DNA from: Leptoclinus maculatus
Lineage: Eukaryota; Chordata; Actinopteri; Perciformes; Stichaeidae
Reading direction: 5' to 3'
Length of the DNA: 64,000 nt
Assembly: GCA_032191485.1 (NCBI GenBank)
Contig: JAVDOI010000079.1
Span: forward strand, 1-64,000
Positions 57,103 through 64,000 of this stretch are shown here, piece by piece. The notes under the pieces were generated by a model. That model had not been told where the DNA came from. It did no database searches and saw only the letters and a program-made list of their open reading frames with translations. A program made the translations under genes and the position numbers. Numbering within the stretch: position 1 is the first letter of the stretch; each line of letters starts with the position of its first letter.

Positions 57103-57398
57103 CTCATGACAGAACTCAGTCAGCGCTTTCAATATTTTTCTCTCATTGAGAAAGACATCGAGCTGTTCTCAACTCCCTTCTTCTTGAATGATGAGTCTGT
57201 TCGGCTCAACATACATATGTGAGCAAACATTTTCTCTGTTAAATCTGAAAAAAAGCACATTGAGAACCAAATTTGATTGATTTTGCTCACTTTCACACAC
57301 TAGGGGTGAGGCGATATATCGAACCTCTAGTGAGGGGCCCAGCCCTTCGTATATTTTTCTGTATGTGGCCCTCAGTGAAAAAAGTTTGGACACCCCTG
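57103..57398 (+). pseudogene. hAT transposase C-terminal relic and 3' terminus
   Basis: Plus-strand segments read MTELSQRFQYFSLIEKDIEL, FSTPFFLNDE and, after a frame change, TYICEQTFSLLNLKKSTLRT. The last is the hAT dimerisation-domain signature. The relic ends at 57398 with AGTTTGGACACCCCTG, a typical hAT 3' inverted terminus. It is heavily deleted. Confidence 0.75.
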
Positions 57399-57479
57399 GT
57401 CTAACGGGAGGAGACATGTGCATTCTGATACGTGTAGATAACAGGGGCCAGTAGACCCAGGTCGCTCAGTCTCACCTCT

Positions 57480-58140
57480 TAAACCTCCAGACCATGAGGT
57501 GCTGACCCAGAATGGAGCGCTCTGCTTGACACAGAGCAGTGGGCAGGTCCGGTAACGGGTCTGCCACCGCTAGTGATGCAAGGCGCAGGAACCACATGGT
57601 GCCTGGACTCTCTGGAGTTACCAGTAACAGGAACAGGTTGCTGCTTTGAACCCTGTTGAAGTTATATCATGAGGCGCATTGGGGGGATTCAGCAGGCCGG
57701 TGGGACTGGTCGGAAAGGACTAGTGCGTCCACTCCTAAAGGAGGACACTGGGTGTTTTCTCTATTAGTGAATAAGAGAGAAAAGGTGATGATCTGCCCAC
57801 ATCAGAACAGACACTGCTGCTCTGTGCAGGGCCGGGGATCTGACAACCTCCTGTCTGTTGAGGTTCACCTCCACAGTGGTGTTGTCCCACCTCAACATGA
57901 CGTGCTTCCCCCTCAGTTGTGGAGTGAAATGGTTCAGCACCTTCTCGACAGCAACAAGCTCCAGCAGGTTGATGTGATGAGAGGAGTCCAGCCACGTGTT
58001 TCTAACCTGACTTCTTGATGGTCCCGTCCCGACCTGCCAGGGTGCGTCCCGTGAAAACCTGGACGTAATGGGGGACACACCCCAGGATATACCACCTCGC
58101 TGATATGTCCCGAATCCTATGTAACCGCAGCCGTGCAAAC
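57480..58140 (-). pseudogene. DIRS-like retrotransposon RT/RNase H remnant
   Basis: Minus-strand frame with HINLLELVAVEKVLNHF, LRGKHVMLRWDNTTVEVNLN and RSPALHRAAVSVLMWA, the RNase H block of DIRS/tyrosine-recombinase retrotransposons. The next frame downstream has V-D-A-L-V-L-S and PESPGTMWFLRLASL..ADP, the RNase H end of that family. Stops and frameshifts occur throughout. No tyrosine recombinase is visible. Confidence 0.78.
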
Positions 58141-58335
58141 TATTGCTGAAGGTTTCTCATGTGCAGCATGATAATATGAGGTACTTCTACTGTGTACTTT
58201 TTATATTCCACTTTAAAGTTAGACAAAAATGCTGAATCTTGGTCTCTGGCAGGAACTTTGATATTAGATTATTCAAAAAGTAAACAGTAAAAGTACCTCA
58301 TATAATATTTGGTGTATCATTTATTTAATTATATC

Positions 58336-60606
58336 ACCGTCGGTACCAACAGAGGACAGGTCACCGTCGGTATCAACAGAGGACAGGTCACCGTCGGTAT
58401 CAACAGAGGACAGGTCACCGTCGGTATCAACAGAGGACAGGTCACCGTCGGTATCAACAGAGGACAGGTCACCGTCGGTACCAACAGAGGACAGGTCACC
58501 GTCGGTACCAACAGAGGACAGGTCACCGTCGGTATCAACAGAGGACAGGTCACCGTCGGTATCAACAGAGGACAGGTCACCGTCGGTATCAACAGAGGAC
58601 AGGTCACCGTCGGTATCAACAGAGGACAGGTCACCGTCGGTACCAACAGAGGACAGGTCACCGTCGGTATCAACAGAGGACAGGTCACCGTCGGTACCAA
58701 CAGAGGACAGGTCACCGTCGGTATCAACAGAGGACAGGTCACCGTCGGTACCAACAGAGGACAGGTCACCGTCTGTACCAACAGAGGACAGGTCACCGTC
58801 TGTACCAACAGAGGACAGGTCACCGTCGGTATCAACAGAGGACAGGTCACCGTCTGTACCAACAGAGGACAGGTCACCGTCTGTACCAACAGAGGACAGG
58901 TCACCGTCGGTACCAACAGAGGACAGGTCACCGTCGGTATCAACAGAGGACAGGTCACCGTCGGTACCAACAGAGGACAGGTCACCGTCTGTACCAACAG
59001 AGGACAGGTCACCGTCGGTATCAACAGAGGACAGGTCACCGTCTGTACCAACAGAGGACAGGTCACCGTCGGTACCAACAGAGGACAGGTCACCGTCGGT
59101 ATCAACAGAGGACAGGTCACCGTCGGTATCAACAGAGGACAGGTCACCGTCTGTACCAACAGAGGACAGGTCACCGTCGGTATCAACAGAGGACAGGTCA
59201 CCGTCTGTACCAACAGAGGACAGGTCACCGTCGGTATCAACAGAGGACAGGTCACCGTCTGTACCAACAGAGGACAGGTCACCGTCTGTACCAACAGAGG
59301 ACAGGTCACCGTCGGTATCAACAGAGGACAGGTCACCGTCGGTACCAACAGAGGACAGGTCACCGTCGGTATCAACAGAGGACAGGTCACCGTCTGTACC
59401 AACAGAGGACAGGTCACCGTCGGTATCAACAGAAGACAGGTCACCGTCGGTATCAACAGAGGACAGGTCACCGTCGGTACCAACAGAGGACAGGTCACCG
59501 TCTGTACCAACAGAGGACAGGTCACCGTCGGTATCAACAGAGGACAGGTCACCGTCTGTACCAACAGAGGACAGGTCACCGTCTGTACCAACAGAGGACA
59601 GGTCACCGTCGGTATCAACAGAGGACAGGTCACCGTCTGTACCAACAGAGGACAGGTCACCGTCTGTACCAACAGAGGACAGGTCACCGTCGGTATCAAC
59701 AGAGGACAGGTCACCGTCGGTATCAACAGAGGACAGGTCACCGTCTGTACCAACAGAGGACAGGTCACCGTCTGTACCAACAGAGGACAGGTCACCGTCG
59801 GTATCAACAGAGGACAGGTCACCGTCGGTATCAACAGAGGACAGGTCACCGTCTGTACCAACAGAGGACAGGTCACCGTCGGTACCAACAGAGGACAGGT
59901 CACCGTCGGTATCAACAGAGGACAGGTCACCGTCTGTACCAACAGAGGACAGGTCACCGTCGGTACCAACAGAGGACAGGTCACCGTCTGTACCAACAGA
60001 GGACAGGTCACCGTCTGTACCAACAGAGGACAGGTCACCGTCGGTATCAACAGAGGACAGGTCACCGTCTGTACCAACAGAGGACAGGTCACCGTCTGTA
60101 CCAACAGAGGACAGGTCACCGTCGGTATCAACAGAGGACAGGTCACCGTCGGTATCAACAGAGGACAGGTCACCGTCGGTATCAACAGAGGACAGGTCAC
60201 CGTCCGTACCAACAGAGGACAGGTCACCGTCGGTATCAACAGAGGACAGGTCACCGTCTGTACCAACAGAGGACCGGTCACCGTCTGTACCAACAGAGGA
60301 CAGGTCACCGTCGGTACCAACAGAGGACAGGTCACCGTCGGTACCAACAGAGGACAGGTCACCGTCTGTACCAACAGAGGACAGGTCACCGTCGGTACCA
60401 ACAGAGGAAAGGTCACCGTCGGTATCAACAGAGGACAGGTCACCGTCGGTATCAACAGAGGACAGGTCACCGTCCGTACCAACAGAGGACAGGTCACCGT
60501 CGGTATCAACAGAGGACAGGTCACCGTCTGTACCAACAGAGGACCGGTCACCGTCGGTATCAACAGAGGACAGGTCACCGTCGGTATCAACAGAGGACAG
60601 GTCACA
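58336..60606. repeat. 27-bp minisatellite, about 84 copies
   Basis: The unit is GGTCACCGTCGGTATCAACA plus GAGGACA. Variation is nearly confined to three positions, giving GGTATC, GGTACC, TGTACC and rare CGTACC types in a non-random order. Because 27 is a multiple of three and the unit lacks stops in several frames, 750-770-codon frames exist on both strands (nonapeptide repeats such as NRGQVTVGI). I judge these artefacts. The array has sharp edges; its right edge abuts a LINE fragment. Confidence 0.97.
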
Positions 60607-60740
60607 TTCTGAGAAACTGGTTCTCCAGCTTATCGAAAACCACATCCCAGCAAGTCTGGACCCTCACCAGTTCACATCCAGAGCAAACAGATCCACACAG
60701 GATGCTGTTGGGACTTCACCATGTGGTTGGAACAAAGGGA
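60607..60740 (+). mobile_element. non-LTR reverse transcriptase fragment
   Basis: Reads EKLVLQLIENHIPASLDPHQ then FTSRANRSTQDAVGT, the conserved 'EKLVL..I...LP..LDPHQFAYRANRST.DA' finger motif of fish LINEs. Only about 130 bp remain, directly after the minisatellite. Confidence 0.75.
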
Positions 60741-60799
60741 GTTGAGAGTTGGGTCTACATGGGCCTACAGGGTAGTTAACAGCCTGATTTGAGTTAAGT

Positions 60800-61964
60800 T
60801 TTTTATTTTTTTATTTATTTATTTGAAAGGGACCATGTACAGTTTAAACATAAATGTCACCATTCGATGCACTGTACCAGATTGTAGCTTAAACTCATTT
60901 GCATCTGCAGTCCCTTGGCAGGTCAAACAAGGACAAGACAATAACACAGTAAAAGGAAAAGACATAATACAAAGATATACCATAAAGAACACCCACTACA
61001 ACGCTACACACTAATAGCACATCAAAAGGTTTGTCAATAAAATCAAGTCAGAAAGACCACAAGAGTTGAGGTCAGTGTGTGCAGTGTTGTGCAGCTTTTA
61101 AAATACTTTTTAAGTTGGATTTAAAAGAGCTAATAGAGCTGCAGCTCCTCACACCTTCAGGCAGGGTGTTCCACTGATGTGTTGCTTTTACAGAGAAGGC
61201 TGATTGTCCAAAAGTAGTGCGGCGAAATGGTATTTTACAATCTTGTGTCGAGGATATTCTTGCTGATCTAATGGGAGTTACTGAGCGAGTCTATACAAAG
61301 TCACGGAGTGGAGGAGGGGCCAAACCATTTAAAAGTCTATAGACCAGGCACAGATTAGAGAACAGTCTGAAAGTGTCAAAGCTCAGTAGATTGTGCTTCT
61401 CCAATACCCTACAATGGTGAAAGTGCAACGGCCTTTTGTCCAGAGTTTTTATTGTTTGCTTATATAATGACTCGAGAGGTCTTACGGCTGTTTCACCAGC
61501 CTGCCCCCAACATGTAATGCAGTAGGACATGTGAGAAAGGATCATGGCATGCATCAATATCTTTGCTGCAGTTAGAGAGAGACAATTTCTGATGTGTCTA
61601 AAATTAGCTAGGTTGTATTTTATGGTTTAAATGTCAAATTTTGATCTAGTATCACACCAAGATATTTAAAATCAGTGACTATTTCAAGCCTTTCTCCGTT
61701 GATGAGAATGTCAGCATCAGGAGGTTGTCTGATGGTTTTAGAAAAAAACATCCCTTTTGTCTTATTTACATTTAGAGTCAGACATGATTGATCGAGCCAG
61801 TGTGTGATCCTCTCCAACGCAATTGTTAGCTTGGCAGCTGCTAACTCAGCTGTTTTTGCATGTGTATATACAACAGTGTCATCCGCATACATTTGCAGTT
61901 CTTCATCATGACACTGTTGAGGGAGATCATTAATATATAGGCTAAATAATAGGGGAGCTAACAC
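60800..61964 (-). mobile_element. LINE, 5' truncated, RT C-terminal half
   Basis: Minus-strand frames carry LLFSLYINDLPQ, the catalytic MYADDTVVYTHAKT and LTLNVNKTKGMFFSK. After a frame break near 61620 come ILSHMSYCITCWGQ, LDKRPLHFHHC and FSVKATHQWNTLPEGVRSCS before a stop. The 3' end has an AAATAAAT-type tail (60800-60832 on the plus strand as TTTATT repeats). It is a different family from the L2-like element at 10215. Inactive. Confidence 0.83.
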
Positions 61965-62213
61965 ACCAGTTCACACACCAAGTTCACACCAAACCCTGTG
62001 AGATCACCTACGTGTGATTCTTGGTCCAAACTCAACACTGGGGTCTCATTGGACGAGGGCCACAGGCCCCCAAGGGCTCCCTGTGGTGCAGCCCTGCTGT
62101 CCCTGAGACTATAAAACTCTGCGTCACCTCCACGTCTGTGCCATCCAACGCGATTCGATTCGCATGAAAGGAGGTGCGCACAACGTTGTTGCTTTTAAAA
62201 GGAAACCCTAGGG
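61965..62213. other. non-coding, nothing recognised
   Basis: Sequence between the LINE and the hAT element. A short minus-strand frame has no supporting features. Confidence 0.4.
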
Positions 62214-62546
62214 CAGGGGTCGCCAATAGGCGGACCAGACGCTGTCCTATCCGGACCCGGACGTATAATTGATGGATAATTGAGAATTATACATTTTGGC
62301 GGAGCGCTTCTGTTTTAACCTGCGCAGCTTTTCTGTCCTTTACGGCACTCATTCAGCAGTTCAGGAAACACACCGACCAATTACATGCATTGTAAATAAT
62401 CTCACGTGACGCTACTCAGCCAATCGAATGTTTATTCCAAAATGCATCGTGAGTCGAGAGATATTACGCAGACAGGCGGGAGACGGAGCGAGAGCAGTGA
62501 GAGAGAAGCAGTGAGAGAAGTGAGTAAATCGGAGAAGCAAGTTAAC

Positions 62547-62960
62547 ATGGCGTGCTCTAAAAAGAGAAAGGTGGACCTCGAAAACAGCTTTAACAAAGAA
62601 TGGACGGACTCGTATTTGTTCATTCTTCCTGCTGGCGCTACTAAACCACTCTGTCTCATATGTTCAGATACCATGGACATTATTCAAAGCGCTGATGTGA
62701 AACGAGACCAAACATACCCACTCCAATCCGAACTGAGGGCACAGAAAATAAACCATTTAAGAGCCCAATATGAACGTTCCACCAGAATATTAACACATTC
62801 ATTCACTGCCCAACAACGTGCTTACGAATGTTCCCTGAACGTTGCTTTGATTTTGGGTCAACATAAAGCCATTCACTGATGGAGAGGTTGTCAAGGAGGG
62901 CATGAGTGCAGTAGCTGGAACTTTACTTGAGGGGAAACAAAAAGAAGTTATGTGAAAAAA
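62547..62960 (+). pseudogene. hAT transposase N-terminal remnant
   Basis: Starts MACSKKRKVDLENSF and keeps WTDSYLFILPAGATKPLCLI of the BED-finger region (C-x2-C present) but loses the finger's His pair through a deletion between 'ADVKR' and 'DQTYP'. It then reads SELRAQKINHLRAQYERSTR and LTHSFTAQQRAYECSL. A stop comes at 62877-62879; homologous codons (TDGEVVKEGM..VAGTLLEGKQKE) continue in other frames to about 62960. The catalytic domain is missing. The family is the one related to vertebrate zinc-finger BED or EPM2AIP1-like proteins. Confidence 0.82.
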
Positions 62961-63260
62961 TCAAGCAAATACCCGTCAGCAGCCTCAGACACAAGGCTCA
63001 TCTTTATAAAATCAAGCACTTTCTTTTAAGATAAGTTTTTAAAAAGTTCTTTTTTGTGTATTTTATTTTTAGATGGAGCCATTATTTTACTTGAAATGAG
63101 AGAAGAACATTTATTTATGTATTTCTATGTATTATTTATGATCTATCCAGTTAAATTTGAAAACTGAGAATAATAATTGTTAAAATATAATTGATGTGTA
63201 CTTTCTTTATTTGATTTGACAGTTGTTGACTACACAGAGACGTTACTACTACTAGACTTC

Positions 63261-63263
<3 letters not shown>

Positions 63264-63325
<62 letters not shown>
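63264..63325. repeat. (AT)n microsatellite, about 30 repeats
   Basis: Perfect AT dinucleotide inside the hAT element. Confidence 0.97.
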
Positions 63326-63328
<3 letters not shown>

Positions 63329-63427
63329 CTAAGTGGCGCGAGTTAGATATCATTGTAATGTTCTGGACCTTTGCCCGAGGAGATTTTCTCAATCTGGACC
63401 TTTTGGAATTTTAATTGAAGACCCCTG

Positions 63428-63870
63428 ATCTATTGGTACATGTGGCGGTAAATGATGGACTGAGACAGGATTCCCTTAAGATTACAAAGTTTATTACATC
63501 AAATACTTTAAACAGGGTATTAAAAACACAAGAAATTCATTCAATCTAATAGATCCAAGACAGTAAAAGGTATATATCCAATATACTTCGTGCCACAAAT
63601 TACAGTACAAGAGGATCATCCAAAATAATGTTAAGTGTATGGGTATTTTTCCAAGTAGGCCACTGACTGGTCGATACGTGCGATGCATTGAGTGGGCAAC
63701 GCGCCGTGTATTGAGTGGGCCGGTCTGACATTAACTCCCGGGACACTTTTTTCCCCCAGTCCGCCCCTGTTTGGCGCCGTATGTTTACTGTGTGATCGTG
63801 TGCTGAAAGCGTTCGCCAACTTCAGCTGACCAATAATAATGTGCCAACAGTGAGAACACCCTCTCTGAAG
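63428..63870. other. upstream region of the next gene, nothing else recognised
   Basis: Includes a direct repeat 'attgagtgggc' (63689 and 63711). No transposon or gene recognised. Confidence 0.4.
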
Positions 63871-63874
63871 CCTC

Positions 63875-63880
63875 TATAAG
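63875..63880 (+). promoter_or_regulatory. TATA box
   Basis: TATAAG in the context CCTCTATAAGAAAGC lies about 105 bp before the ATG at 63981. Transcription would start near 63905, giving a 5' UTR of about 75 bp. Confidence 0.55.
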
Positions 63881-63980
63881 AAAGCAGCCTGTCACCTGTC
63901 TCGATCATATCCAACGGTGCAGATCAACTCCAACCAACACAACAACCCTCATCCTGCTCCTGTGACAGAGAGACACCAAC

Positions 63981-64000
63981 ATGCTGCTGTTCCTCTTCTT
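63981..64000 (+). CDS. start of a gene with a hydrophobic N-terminus (cut by window end)
   Basis: ATG in a good context (caacATGc) opens M-L-L-F-L-F, as in a signal peptide. A TATA box and a short unspliced leader precede it. Only six codons are visible, so the product cannot be named. A secreted or membrane protein is likely. Confidence 0.5.

Larger units (their letters stand above)
62214..63427 (+). mobile_element. hAT element with internally deleted transposase
   Basis: Termini CAGGGGTCGCCAA and AAGACCCCTG are hAT-type inverted ends. Clear 8-bp duplications cannot be confirmed. It contains the 5' part of a transposase gene, then a large deletion, an AT-rich stretch, an (AT)n tract and a 3' end 'tctggaccttttggaatttt'. 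Confidence 0.75.

Noticed and set aside
58309..60645. 767-, 774- and 758-codon open frames with nonapeptide repeats
   Set aside because: The 27-bp unit is divisible by three and stop-free in several frames on both strands. No promoter, signal or splice context supports coding.
62032..62226. Minus-strand 64-codon frame
   Set aside because: No homology, splice support or initiation context, and it overlaps the hAT terminus.

Overview
The window is vertebrate nuclear DNA, most likely from a teleost fish. It has small exons with GT/AG introns, very long (CA)n tracts, tRNA-derived SINEs, an L2-like LINE with a TTGCC-type tail, and DIRS, piggyBac and hAT elements in a mixture typical of fish. There are no operons or bacterial features. 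Most open frames here are repeat artefacts or transposon remnants; cellular coding sequence is under 2 kb.

Layout. (1) 1-20 kb: the 3' part of a minus-strand gene recognised as cep128 (centrosomal protein 128). Eight exons between 19754 and 5558 join in consistent phase and end in a stop. Its introns hold LINE and SINE debris. (2) 20.04-33.08 kb: a 13-kb array of a 57/59/61-bp AT-rich unit with two levels of higher-order duplication (periods 5331 bp and 1374 bp), upstream of the first visible cep128 exon. (3) 33-39 kb: two TTAA-flanked, piggyBac-like non-autonomous elements, then three unrelated tandem arrays around a possible signal-peptide exon. (4) 40.7-41.3 kb: a 183-codon minus-strand terminal-exon-like frame that I do not recognise. 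(5) 41.8-50.7 kb: hAT debris, then a broken minus-strand endogenous retrovirus (one LTR, env TM, integrase, RT, protease, gag). Its pol is split by a 2.2-kb long-inverted-repeat hAT-type element, and it abuts a second retroviral RT fragment. (6) 51.4-54.5 kb: five small minus-strand exons resembling the acidic extracellular repeats of CD99-family proteins. One intron carries a hAT element that itself contains a solo LTR. (7) 55-63.4 kb: hAT elements, a DIRS-like RT/RNase H remnant, a 2.27-kb 27-bp minisatellite, LINE fragments and a hAT transposase relic. (8) 63.87-64 kb: a TATA box, 5' UTR and the first codons of a plus-strand gene with a hydrophobic start, cut by the window edge.

Functional links. 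The cellular genes (cep128, the CD99-like exons and the gene starting at 63981) show no functional connection. The main interest is structural: nested insertions whose order can be read from preserved empty sites, and a hierarchically duplicated satellite. I found no convincing new defence, toxin or regulatory system.
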